Assembly (NCBI GenBank): GCA_039916225.1
Contig: JBDSLU010000268.1
Location: 1 to 17,502 of the forward strand
DNA length: 17,502 nt
Source of the DNA: JBDSLU01 sp039916225
Lineage (GTDB): Bacteria; Acidobacteriota; Vicinamibacteria; Vicinamibacterales; Vicinamibacteraceae
Reading direction: 5' to 3'
Shown here: piece after piece, positions 1 through 8,300 of the stretch
Layout: each line of letters starts with the position of its first letter
Position numbering within the stretch: the first letter of the stretch is position 1
The notes under the pieces: model-generated
What the model saw: only the letters and a program-made list of their open reading frames with translations
The model's database searches: none
What the model was told of the DNA's origin: nothing
Made by a program: the position numbers and the translations under genes

Positions 1-1
1 C

Positions 2-394
2 GACGAGGTGAAAGCCGCCGTCGGCGCCGCCATGCAGGGGTACCCGCCCGACGATCGTGGCCGCGGCGACACCGAGTGCGAATGGGTCCTGCGCGGCGCG
101 CCGGGAGGGGTCAAGGTGCTCTCCGTCTCGTTCCACGACGTGGACGGGATCAAGGCCTCGCCGGTCGCACCGACCGCCGACGCGTTCTTCGAGATGCTGG
201 TGAAGGCCGCGGAAGAGTCGACCTCGACCAAGCGCGAAGTGATTGCGGGCGCCGGCCTCCACGCCGCGTTCGTTCCGACCAGCCCGCAGACGCTGGCGAT
301 CGTGCACCGGGCCGACGGCGTCGTCCGGATCGTGGCCAACGGCATGACGAAGGCGCAGACGATCGCCATCGCCAAAGCCGTCGCCACACCCTAG
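2..394 (+). CDS. C-terminal part of an unrecognised protein (5' end outside window)
   Basis: The frame is open from the first bases to a TAG at 392-394, giving about 130 residues. A GTG at 8 could be read as a start, but the frame runs on upstream and there is no ribosome binding site in view, so I treat the gene as cut by the window edge. I do not recognise the family. The visible part is a mixed alpha/beta sequence with a DVDGIKAS stretch. Near the C-terminus it has a pattern of the type 'G-x-G-L-H-A-A ... L-A-I-V-H-R-A-D-G-V-V-R-I ... A-x-A-x-A-K-A-V', a layout seen in small exported or lipoprotein-like domains; that comparison is only an impression. Its stop overlaps the GTG of the following ribonuclease D gene (TAGTG), so the two are probably co-transcribed and translationally coupled. 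Confidence 0.6.
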   Translation, partial: DEVKAAVGAAMQGYPPDDRGRGDTECEWVLRGAPGGVKVLSVSFHDVDGIKASPVAPTADAFFEMLVKAAEESTSTKREVIAGAGLHAAFVPTSPQTLAIVHRADGVVRIVANGMTKAQTIAIAKAVATP

Positions 395-1527
395 TGGCCG
401 TCGCAACCTGGATCGATCGCCCCGAGGCGCTGGCCGACGCGGCCGCCCGCTGGCAGGCCTCGGACGCCGACGTGGCGCTCGATACCGAGTTCGTCTTCGA
501 GCGGACCTACCGCCCGCGGCTCGGCATCATCCAGCTGGCCGTCGCCGGCGAGATCGCGCTGATCGACGGCGTGCGGCTGCGCGACCTGTCCGCGCTCGGC
601 CCGCTGCTCGCCGATTCCCGGCGCCGCAAGCTGCTCCACTCGGGCTCCGGCGACATCCCGATCCTGCGACGCGCCGGCGGCGCCGCCCTGCACGGCCTCC
701 TCGACACGCAGATCGCCGCCGCCTTCGCCGGGCTCGGCCCGTCGTTGTCCTACGCCGCGCTGGTGAAGATCCTGCTCGGCGTGGAGCTCGCCAAGCACGA
801 GACCCGCACCGACTGGACGCGTCGCCCGCTGTCGCCCGATCAGCTGCGCTACGCCGCCGAGGACGTCGAGTACATGCCGGGGGTGGCCGCCGCGCTCGAG
901 GAGCAGCTGCGGATCCTCGGCCGCTTCGAGTGGGCGCTCGAGGATTCGGCGGCGCTCGCCGCCAACGACGGCGATACCCCCGATCCCGCCGTCGCCTGGC
1001 GGCGCGTCAAAGGGATCGATCGCCTGAACACGTCGTCGCGGGCGGTGGCGCGCGTCCTGGCCGCCTGGCGTGAGCGCGAGGCCGAGCTCGCCGACCTGGC
1101 GCGCCCGTTCCTGTTGCGCGACGAAACGCTGGTCGCGCTCGCCAAGCGCGACGCCCTGGTCCAGGCGGATGCGGCGGCGCTGCCCGGCTACGATGGGCGC
1201 CGGCACGCGCACCTGACTCCGCGTTGGGCGGCGGCGCTGCAGGCGGCCCGCGCCGAGGTCGAGGCCGGCACTGCGCCGGTCGAGGATCCGCGGACGCCGC
1301 CCGAGATCCGCGATCGCCTGGAGGCGATCGGCGTGCGGGTCGCCGCGCTCGTCACCCAGAAGGCGACCGAGCTCGGCCTGACCGCGGAATTGCTGCTGTC
1401 ACGGCGCCAGCGCGAGCGGGCCATCGAGACGTGGCTGCGCACCGGTGGGTCGCTGGCGGCGGCGCTCGGTGGCTTCCGTGGCGCGCTGCTCGGCGCCGAG
1501 CTCGATGCGCTGACCGTCGAGGGCTGA
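394..1527 (+). CDS. rnd: Ribonuclease D (3'-5' exoribonuclease, DEDDy family)
   Basis: The product is 377 aa, about the length of E. coli RNase D. RNase D trims the 3' ends of tRNA precursors and other small RNAs in the cytoplasm using two metal ions. The exonuclease motifs are visible: ExoI DTE at residues 30-32, ExoII with H82 and D87 (HSGSGD), and ExoIII Y153-x3-D157 (YAAED), which marks the DEDDy subclass. An HRDC domain follows at about 198-280 (from AWRRVKGIDRLN), then a helical C-terminal region matching the second HRDC-like part of the family. The frame stays open upstream to 76, but there it overlaps the preceding gene. I chose the GTG at 394 because the exonuclease fold begins immediately after it and because it forms a TAGTG stop/start overlap with the upstream gene. 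Family assignment is firm; the start is likely. Confidence 0.93.
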   Translation: MAVATWIDRPEALADAAARWQASDADVALDTEFVFERTYRPRLGIIQLAVAGEIALIDGVRLRDLSALGPLLADSRRRKLLHSGSGDIPILRRAGGAALHGLLDTQIAAAFAGLGPSLSYAALVKILLGVELAKHETRTDWTRRPLSPDQLRYAAEDVEYMPGVAAALEEQLRILGRFEWALEDSAALAANDGDTPDPAVAWRRVKGIDRLNTSSRAVARVLAAWREREAELADLARPFLLRDETLVALAKRDALVQADAAALPGYDGRRHAHLTPRWAAALQAARAEVEAGTAPVEDPRTPPEIRDRLEAIGVRVAALVTQKATELGLTAELLLSRRQRERAIETWLRTGGSLAAALGGFRGALLGAELDALTVEG

Positions 1528-1579
1528 GGCGCCGGTTCGGCGCGCGGTGTCGTGCCGGTCCCGAGCTGTGCCATCCTTT

Positions 1580-1597
1580 GGCGCCCGGCGAGGCGCC
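1580..1597 (+). terminator. Short GC hairpin between rnd and the next gene (weak terminator candidate)
   Basis: Two copies of the self-complementary GGCGCC (1580-1585 and 1592-1597) can pair around a 6-nt loop, about 53 nt after the rnd stop. There is no T-run, so intrinsic termination is uncertain. An 11-bp direct repeat, GAGGCGCCGGT, also occurs at 1526-1536 and 1590-1600. In DNA this GC-rich both could be chance. Confidence 0.25.
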
Positions 1598-1612
1598 GGT
1601 CGTCCATCTCCG

Positions 1613-1618
1613 AAGGAG
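1613..1618 (+). promoter_or_regulatory. Ribosome binding site AAGGAG fixing the start at 1625
   Basis: AAGGAG ends 6 nt before the ATG at 1625. The open frame extends back to 1547, but this site and the signal peptide that begins at 1625 settle the start. Confidence 0.8.
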
Positions 1619-1624
1619 TCGTCC

Positions 1625-2347
1625 ATGGTTGCAAGGTCCGTCGCTCGCGTCACGATTGGCGCCGTGGTTGCGGTGTTCGCGCTGGCTCCGGCCGGCGCCC
1701 GTCCCGAGGCCGCAGCCCGCACCGCACCAGGCCTGCCCGGCACCACGATGCTGGTCGCGCCGGCGTGCGCCGCCACGCCCCAGGACGCCTGGACGCTGGC
1801 GCAGACAGCTGTCGCGAGCGGCGACGCCGGCCTGGTGACCGAGCGGCTGTCGCCGGACTACCGCGCCCGCAACGCTCTCGAGATGGCCATCGGCGCGTCG
1901 ATGATGGCCGAGATCTCCGGCCTGTCCGGAGAGGGCTCGGGATCGCCGGCGAAGGCCGCCGCGGCCAAGGCTGCCGAGACCAAGCTGCTGGCCGAGCTCG
2001 ATGCGCTGCTGCGCAAGTACAAGGCGCCGACCGTCAAGGAGATCGGCACGCCCTTGATGATGAAGATGAACGATCCGGCGACGCAGGCGAAGTTCGCGCC
2101 GGTCGACCACGTCGCCCTGGCCCGCGAGATGGAGACGTTCTTCAGGAAGGTCGAAGCGGCCGCCGCCGCGGCCGGCGTCAAGGGCGAGAGCACCAAGCTC
2201 GACGAGCTGGTGGTCGGCTACGGCGATCTGAAGACGCCGCCGGCCGGCGTCAAAGTAACCGGCGACACCGCCACCCTGCCCTCGGGCAAGGTGACGATGC
2301 GCTTCAAGAAGATCGGCGGCTGCTGGCTCGTCGACGGGCGCGACTAG
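1625..2347 (+). CDS. Exported protein of unknown function
   Basis: The product is 240 aa and starts at an ATG placed 6 nt after AAGGAG. Residues 1-26 look like a Sec signal peptide: basic residues (R4, R8), a hydrophobic core IGAVVAVFALA, then APAGA. The mature part is mostly helical and rich in A, K and E. It includes a segment AWTLAQTAVASGDAGLVTERLSPDYR that reads like the first helices of a SnoaL/DUF4878-type fold, and it ends on beta-like sequence VTMRFKKIGGCWLVDGRD, where 'G-x-W-x-(L/V)-V-D' is the usual ending of such domains. I infer a cone-fold-like periplasmic protein with no predicted reaction. It converges on the reductase gene to its right, and its TAG stop lies on the edge of the palindromic element at 2344-2438. 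Confidence 0.8.
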   Translation: MVARSVARVTIGAVVAVFALAPAGARPEAAARTAPGLPGTTMLVAPACAATPQDAWTLAQTAVASGDAGLVTERLSPDYRARNALEMAIGASMMAEISGLSGEGSGSPAKAAAAKAAETKLLAELDALLRKYKAPTVKEIGTPLMMKMNDPATQAKFAPVDHVALAREMETFFRKVEAAAAAAGVKGESTKLDELVVGYGDLKTPPAGVKVTGDTATLPSGKVTMRFKKIGGCWLVDGRD

Positions 2348-2438
2348 GAGCCCGTGGTGAAAGTGCCGCGTGGCACCGAGACGGGCGCGGGATGCATCGT
2401 CCGTCGAATGCAGCGGGACTTTCACCACGGGCTCCTAG
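2344..2438. repeat. Palindromic (MITE-like) element with 21-bp perfect inverted repeats between convergent genes
   Basis: Arms at 2344-2364 and 2418-2438 are exact reverse complements over 21 bp (core GGAGCCCGTGGTGAAAGT). After one G-G mismatch the pairing continues for four more base pairs (2366-2369 with 2413-2416). The 53-nt interior holds two further small stems: GTGCC/GGCAC (2363-2367/2372-2376) and GACGG/CCGTC (2380-2384/2401-2405). Both edges carry CTAG, which contains the TAG stop of the plus-strand gene (2345-2347) and of the minus-strand gene (2437-2435). It has no coding capacity. It could be a non-autonomous insertion-sequence derivative with a duplicated TA or CTAG target, or a shared bidirectional terminator; it may serve as both. 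There is no long T-run on either side. Confidence 0.75.
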
Positions 2439-3313
2439 GCCACAGGGTCGTACCCGCGTTGCTGGCGCGCCAGCGCGGCAATGTAGGCCGTGAGCGTCGT
2501 CGGGCCCCGCTCCGGCGCAGCAGGTCGCTCGAGGTTGTCGAGGGTCAGGCCGGTCATCCTGGCGTACGAGGTGGCGGCGGCGGGTGCGAATCCCAGGGCG
2601 CGAAAGGCGTCGACCCACGCCGCGCGCGGCGTTTCGGCGACCCGGACGTCGCGCCCGAGCGCATCGGCGAACGCGCGGGCGACGTCGTCGGCCGTGTACG
2701 GCTCCGGGCCTTCGACGTAGTGTATGCCTGCCTGATTGGTCTCCTCCGTCAGGAGCCTTGCCGCGACACGTCCGAGGTCCGCTGGCGCGACCATCGGCAG
2801 CGCGAAGCCGGCGGGGAAGAACGTGTGCACCACGCCTTCGCGTTGCGCCGTGTCGAGTGCCGCATCCCAGTTGCTCATGTAGTACGCGGCCCGGAGGACG
2901 CTCGTCGGGATGCCGAGCGCACGGACCGCCTGCTCGAGCTCATAGAGCACGCCGAAGTCGCCGAGCCCCTCGCCGGACTGCGCGCCATAGGTCGAGTGGA
3001 CGACCGCCTTCTGCAGGCCGGCACCCGCCAAGGCCTCGACGATCCTGGCCACCGTCCGCCGCTCCTCGGCCACGGTGTCGGTGGCCGGATCGGCGGGCGG
3101 CATCAGCACGAAGGCAGACCGGCCTCGCTGCAGCACCGCGCGTAAGCCAGCGGGGTCACCGATGTCCGCCACGGCGACAGTGGCGCCGCGCCGCCTGAAC
3201 AACTCGGCCCGATCCCGATCGCGCGTGACCACCGTGACGGGCTCGCCGCCATCGAGCAGCGCGGTGGCCACCGCAGAGCCGACGTGCCCGGTTGCGCCGA
3301 GAATGATGTGCAT
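2435..3313 (-). CDS. NmrA-like NAD(P)-binding oxidoreductase (atypical short-chain dehydrogenase)
   Basis: The product is 292 aa, normal for the family. The N-terminal beta-strand and nucleotide loop are clear: IILGATGHVG, with G6-x2-G9-x2-G12. The second strand ends VVTRDRDR (28-35), whose arginines favour NADP(H) over NAD(H). FVLMPPADP (68-76) is the loop typical of NmrA/azoreductase-like members, VVHSTYGAQ (104-112) lines the active-site region, and RAAYYMSNW (141-149) matches the family's R-x2-(Y/F)-(F/Y)-M-x-N-W motif. Substrate cannot be predicted; relatives include quinone or azo-dye reductases and redox sensors. It starts at ATG 3313 with no strong ribosome binding site. It lies 60 nt downstream of the lyase on the same strand, so it may be the last gene of that transcript. 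A role in pectin use is not evident. Confidence 0.88.
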   Translation of the reverse strand: MHIILGATGHVGSAVATALLDGGEPVTVVTRDRDRAELFRRRGATVAVADIGDPAGLRAVLQRGRSAFVLMPPADPATDTVAEERRTVARIVEALAGAGLQKAVVHSTYGAQSGEGLGDFGVLYELEQAVRALGIPTSVLRAAYYMSNWDAALDTAQREGVVHTFFPAGFALPMVAPADLGRVAARLLTEETNQAGIHYVEGPEPYTADDVARAFADALGRDVRVAETPRAAWVDAFRALGFAPAAATSYARMTGLTLDNLERPAAPERGPTTLTAYIAALARQQRGYDPVA

Positions 3314-3373
3314 GGGACACGAGCCTATCGGTAACTGTAGTCGCTGCGGCGCGGCTGTCGCGCGTCGGCATGC

Positions 3374-5329
3374 CTAGCGAGCCCGTTGCACCCGCGCTCC
3401 GGCGCCAGCCACCGGTGCTCCCAGGTAGTAGCTCGTCATCGGGACGTGCGGGTAGCCCATCGACCGGTGGGTGACGTCGTTGCGATACAGCGGATCCTGC
3501 ATCAGGCAGACGCGCCGGTCGATCGCGGGGATCGGCGTCGCGTAGATGCGGAGCGCGCCGCCGGCGAAGGTGACGATCTCCTCGCGCCAGTCGCCGGTGA
3601 TGTCGGCGACGTGCTGGACGCTGCCCTCGGTCGTGGCCAGTTCGGCGCCCTTCCACTTCGAGACGTGGCCCCGGCTGTGCAACTCGCGGAGTGGGTCAGC
3701 ATCCCACCACACCAGCTCGTTCTGTGGCGGCGGCGGCCCGGCGAGGGCCTGCCCGGCCGCGCTGTAGAAGAACCGGTCGCCCCACAGCTCCATGCCTGGA
3801 TGCGCCGGATCGATGTCGCCAGCCAGGCCACCCGCCACCTGGTTGTCGATCACCGCCTCCGGCGTGCCGAAGAGCAGCGCACCGCTCTTCGCATCCCACA
3901 GGCTGACGCCGTTCTGCGGGTGCGGATCCTCCAGCGTGTACCAGATCTCGAGGCCCGGCCGGCGCGGATCGATGTCCGACAGGTAGAAGCGATCGCCGTG
4001 GCCCATGCCGGTGCTCCACAACGTACGGCCGTCGTGGTCGATGGCGATCGAGCCGTTCAGGATCTCGTCCTTGCCGTCGCCGTCGATGTCGCCGGTCTTG
4101 ATGCTGTGCTGCCCCTGGCCCTGGTATTTGAACGGCGCGCGTTCGTTGGTCCAGCGCCACAGCTTGCGGAGCTTCTTGTCCTGCAACGTCCAGGCGTCGA
4201 CGCGCATCAGGCCGTAGGTACCGCGGACGACGAGGAGGCTCGGCGTCTTGCCGTCGAGATAGGCGACGCCCAGCATGTGGCGGCTGGAGCGGTTGCCGCT
4301 GTAGTCGGCCCATTCGGTCGGCTTGCCGCGCTCGATCCACGGCGCGCTGGCGATCTCCTTGCCCGTCGCGCCGTCGTAGACGACCAGCGACTCCGGGCCG
4401 TCGAGGACGAAGCCCTTGCCGCCGTCGAACGCCTCAGCCTGCGTCGCCGCGTACGGCGCGCCGCGCACGGCGACCTCGGCACGCCCGTCGCCGTCGAGAT
4501 CGCGCACCACCATCGGCGAGAACCAGATGCCGTGGTTGATGTTCCAGCCGAGGTCGACGCGCCACAGGAAGCGCCCGGTACGGCCGTCGTAGCCATCGAG
4601 CTTGTAGGTGTCGGTGCTCGGCCGGACACGGCCCGGATCGATGGTGCCGGACGGGTGCTTGACGACGAAGTCGTAGGAGCCGTCGCCGTTCAGATCACCG
4701 ATGCCGACGCGATCGACGCTCTTCACGTCGTCCCTCAGCTGGATGGCGTGGTACGGCCGCGCGGCCGCGCCAGCCGGCACGCTCACCTTGATCGGTGCCT
4801 CAGCGGTGGCGGCGCCCGCCGACAGCACCCAGTAGGTGAGCGCCCGGTCGCGCGGCGCCGTGCCGTCCGTGAAGTCGGTCGTCGCTCTTACCGGACGGGC
4901 GCTGATCTTGACCGGCGCCCCGCCGTCCGCCTGCCGGAAGACGTCGAAGGCGGCGGTGGCGGCGTCGGTCTTCAGCAGGCGCCACGAGAGATAGACGCGG
5001 CCCGGGCCGATCGGCTGCGCGTCCAACCCGCGATCGAGCGTCTCCTCGATACGTGTCGCCGCCCACCCGAGGGGGACGCCCGGCGTGTAGAGCGGATCGA
5101 TGGCGTAGAAGCTGAGGTTGGGCGGAATCTCGTTCGCCGACAGCGGCCGCATCGTGCTGGCGTTGTCGGTGGGCGGGCGCACGGCCTCCTCGATGGTCGG
5201 CGTGGTCGGCGTCGGCGCAGCGGTCGGCGCCTGGCTGTGGGCGAGGCCGCCGGACGACAGCGCCATGCCGAGGATCACCGCCACCACGCCAGCCACGCGT
5301 CCGCCGCTCACCGTCGATCCCGTGTCCAT
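3374..5329 (-). CDS. Rhamnogalacturonan lyase, polysaccharide lyase family 11
   Basis: The product is 651 aa. PL11 enzymes cleave the rhamnose-galacturonate backbone of rhamnogalacturonan-I (pectin) by beta-elimination, need calcium, and are secreted. A signal peptide covers residues 1 to about 34 (VAGVVAVILGMAL, then AHSQA). A beta-sandwich module with VYLSWRLL follows at about 105-190, then the eight-bladed propeller. Its calcium-loop repeats are GDLNGDG (211-217), DLDGDG (277-282) and GDIDGDG (413-419). Family hallmarks are GQGQHS (404-409), GMGHGD (441-446), WWDAD (541-545), GDWREE (579-584), DPLYR (612-616) and YYLG (634-637). The order matches Bacillus YesW/YesX along the whole length. 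The frame runs back to 5446, but that stretch overlaps the receptor gene, so I chose the ATG at 5329 where the signal peptide begins. Only 16 nt separate it from the receptor stop, so it is probably in the same operon. Confidence 0.95.
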   Translation of the reverse strand: MDTGSTVSGGRVAGVVAVILGMALSSGGLAHSQAPTAAPTPTTPTIEEAVRPPTDNASTMRPLSANEIPPNLSFYAIDPLYTPGVPLGWAATRIEETLDRGLDAQPIGPGRVYLSWRLLKTDAATAAFDVFRQADGGAPVKISARPVRATTDFTDGTAPRDRALTYWVLSAGAATAEAPIKVSVPAGAAARPYHAIQLRDDVKSVDRVGIGDLNGDGSYDFVVKHPSGTIDPGRVRPSTDTYKLDGYDGRTGRFLWRVDLGWNINHGIWFSPMVVRDLDGDGRAEVAVRGAPYAATQAEAFDGGKGFVLDGPESLVVYDGATGKEIASAPWIERGKPTEWADYSGNRSSRHMLGVAYLDGKTPSLLVVRGTYGLMRVDAWTLQDKKLRKLWRWTNERAPFKYQGQGQHSIKTGDIDGDGKDEILNGSIAIDHDGRTLWSTGMGHGDRFYLSDIDPRRPGLEIWYTLEDPHPQNGVSLWDAKSGALLFGTPEAVIDNQVAGGLAGDIDPAHPGMELWGDRFFYSAAGQALAGPPPPQNELVWWDADPLRELHSRGHVSKWKGAELATTEGSVQHVADITGDWREEIVTFAGGALRIYATPIPAIDRRVCLMQDPLYRNDVTHRSMGYPHVPMTSYYLGAPVAGAGARVQRAR

Positions 5330-5345
5330 GCGTCCGCCCCCAGGC

Positions 5346-8300
5346 TCAGAAATGGACCCGCACCTTGATCTGCGCGACCCGCGGCTGGTTGATCTGCGAG
5401 CTGACACGCCCGAAGCTGGCGTTGGTGATGTTGGTGTTGATGCCACCGAAGAGCACCGTGTTGAAGACGTTGAACACCTCGACGCCGAGGCGGATCTTGA
5501 GCGTGTGGGTGAGCACGAAGTCGCGCTGCACGCTCAGGTCCTGGTTGACGCTGCCCGGGTTGCGGAGGTCGAAGGCGAGCGTGCGCGGCGTGTTCCCGTA
5601 GGTGAAGGCCGGCGCCGAGACGAACGCGTTGCGGTCGATGTAGGTCGGTGGCACCGTGCCGAGCACGTCGCCGTTTCCGTAGTCGCCGTTGATGCGGACC
5701 GGCCCCGAGAACGTCGGGTTGAAGTCGGCGTAGCAGGCGCCGGCGCTCGGCAGGTTGCAGGCGCCGATGATCGCCCCGAGCGGGCGACCCGAGCGGAACT
5801 GGGTGATGCCCGACACCTGCCAGCCGTGGACCAGCGCCCGCACCACCGCGTTGCCGCTGCCCGGCTGGCCTTCGGCGCCGAAGGGCAGATCGAAGACGGC
5901 GATCACGTTGGCGACGTGCGGCTGATCGTTGACGCCGATCGCCCAGTCCTGCGCGAAGTCGTAGCCGGTGCGGGCCACCAGGTCGTCTTCGGTGCGGCTG
6001 AAGGTGTAGTTGGCGTTGATGGTGAGGCCGTGCACGCGGCGCTGCTCGATCGTCAGCTGCAGCGAGTGGTAGTCGGATCGGGCCACGTTGCCATAGACGT
6101 CGGTGACGCCGGAGTACTGCGGGAACGGCCGCAGCATCTGGGCGATGGTGCCGGAGAAGCCGGCGTAGGGCAGGGCCACGTCAGGGATGATGGCGCGCGC
6201 GGCGGTGAGGCTTGCCGTATTGGCCGTCTGCGTCAACAGGTTGCCGAGCGCCAGATAGCGCGGATCGAGCTGGTTGCTGTAGATGCCGCGTCCGCTGCCG
6301 CCCAGGAAGTCGCCGTGGCTGCCGGCGTAGGCGGCGCCGACCGTGATCTTCGACGTCAGGGCGTACTGGGTGCCGATGTTCCAGTTCTGATAGCGCGGCG
6401 GGCGGCCGCCGATCTCCGGGTCGCCGTAGGTGACGCCGCCGCCCGACGGCCGGCCAGTGACGAAGCCGGCGTTGAGCGTCGGGTCGAGGAACGGCGGCTT
6501 CGGATAGGCCGGCACGCCGTTGGTCCAGTTGAACGCCGGGGCGAAGCCGTTGGTGCTCGGGAACGAGGCGTTGGCCGAGAGGCCCAGCGTGCCGGTGCCG
6601 TTGCGGGCGCCGGCGCGTCCGCCGACGGCGCCGCGACGGGAATACATGATCCCGTAGGAGCCGCGCAGCACGGTGCGGTCGTTCAGGCTGTAGGCGGCGC
6701 CGAGGCGCGGACCGACGTTGCCGAAGTAGGTCTTGATCGGCGTCCGGCACTGGCAGCTGTTGTCGCCGAAGCCGGCGAACTCCATGGCGCCCGGATAGCC
6801 GCCGACCGCGGTGTTGGGCAGGTCTGGATTCATGAACGACCAGCGATCGTAGACCTCGGTGTAGGGCCGCATGATGTCGTAGCGGAGGCCGAGGTTGAGC
6901 GACAGCCGGGCGTTGATCTTGACGTCGTCCTGGGCCCAGAAGGCATAGGTGCGGAAGCGGCCGCTGGTCGCGACCTGCGAGTCCTCGATGACGTTGGCGG
7001 CGTTCAGGTCGCCGAGCAGGAAGCTGGCGTAAGCGTTGCCGGTGGCGGCGTTGAGCGTGCCGGTGCCGGTGAAGCCGGCCGTCTGCGAGTTGCTGAAGGC
7101 GAACGTCGACAGGCTGCCGTAGGTGCGCTCGCGCTCGTTGGCATCCATCCGCTGCGCCTGGAAGCCGAAGGTGATGGCGTGCTTGCCGCGCGTCCACTGC
7201 AGGTTGTCCTGCAGGGTGAAGTTGTTCAGGTACTCGGTGAAGGCGCGGGCATCGGTGCCGCGCCAGTTGGTCGGCGCGTTCGGCCCGGCGAAGCTGACCT
7301 CGGGGAACGCGCTGTCGGCCTCGCCGGCCGGCAGGCCGGTGATGCCGGCCGCCCGCGCGAACCCGCCATCGATGGTGGCGTTGGCGATGGGCACCGACAG
7401 CCGGGCGAAGCCGAGGCTGGCCTGGTTCACCCAGCGCGAGCCGATGACGTAGGTGTGCTTGACCTGGGCGGTGGTCGGGATCTCCTCGACCAGGCGCGTC
7501 TCGGTGTAGGGGAGCGGCAGCTGCGTCTGCGGATTGGTGCCGCCGCGGTACGGCGTGGCCTGCCGGCGCGAGCCGTGCGCGAACAGGACGGAGGCCTGGT
7601 GTCGCGACGACAGCCGCAGATCGACCTTGGCGGTGACGTTGTCGTTGTTGAACCCGATCGGCAGCAGGCCACCGAGGTAGTTGTTCTGGACGTTGCCGTT
7701 GCTCGGGTCCGGCAGATACGACTGCAGGCTGCGCGAAATCGGCGAGATGCGGTCGGCGGGAATGATGTTGCCGGGGAACGGATCGCGGACGAAGCCGGTG
7801 CCGTTGGGGTTGGGGCGGGTCGTCGCTGGATCGTAGATGACCACCGGAAGACCGCTGAAGTCGCCATTGCGCTGCGCGGTCGTCGGGATCGAGATGAGTC
7901 GTGATTCCGTCTGTCGCCGATCGCGGTAGCCGTCGTAGGCGACGAAGAAGAATGCCTGGTTGCGGCGGATCGGCCCGCCGAGGGTGAAGCCGAACTCGTG
8001 CTGGTTGTCGTCCGGCTTGGCGGCGGCGAAAAACGCCTTGCTGTCGAGCGCCTTGTTGCGGAAGAACTCGAAGGCGGTGCCGCGAATGTCGTTGGTGCCG
8101 GACTTGACGACGTAGTTCGAGGCGCCCTGCCCGTTGTACATGACCGCGGTGCCGCTGGTCTCGACCTGGAACTGTTCGATGGCCTCGACCGAGATGCCGA
8201 ACGACAGGTTGCGGCCCTCGCCCTGGACGACCGAGTTGGTGATCGGCACGCCTTCGACGTAGGTGTCGTTGGTGAAGTCCTGGCCGCCCATCACGTTGCC

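Noticed and set aside
76..393. N-terminal extension of ribonuclease D back to 76
   Set aside because: The extension overlaps the preceding gene in another frame and reads as low-complexity R/G/D sequence. The exonuclease domain begins just after GTG 394.
3386..5368. Plus-strand open frame of 660 codons over the lyase gene
   Set aside because: It mirrors the PL11 gene, has no family features and no ribosome binding site.
5330..5446. N-terminal extension of the lyase into the receptor gene
   Set aside because: The added 39 residues are S/R-rich shadow sequence, and the signal peptide begins at 5329.
5118..7904. Plus-strand open frame of 928 codons over the receptor gene
   Set aside because: It is antisense to a well-supported receptor and lyase. 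Its translation is rich in R, V, G and D without recognisable domains, the usual product of high-GC third-position bias on the opposite strand.
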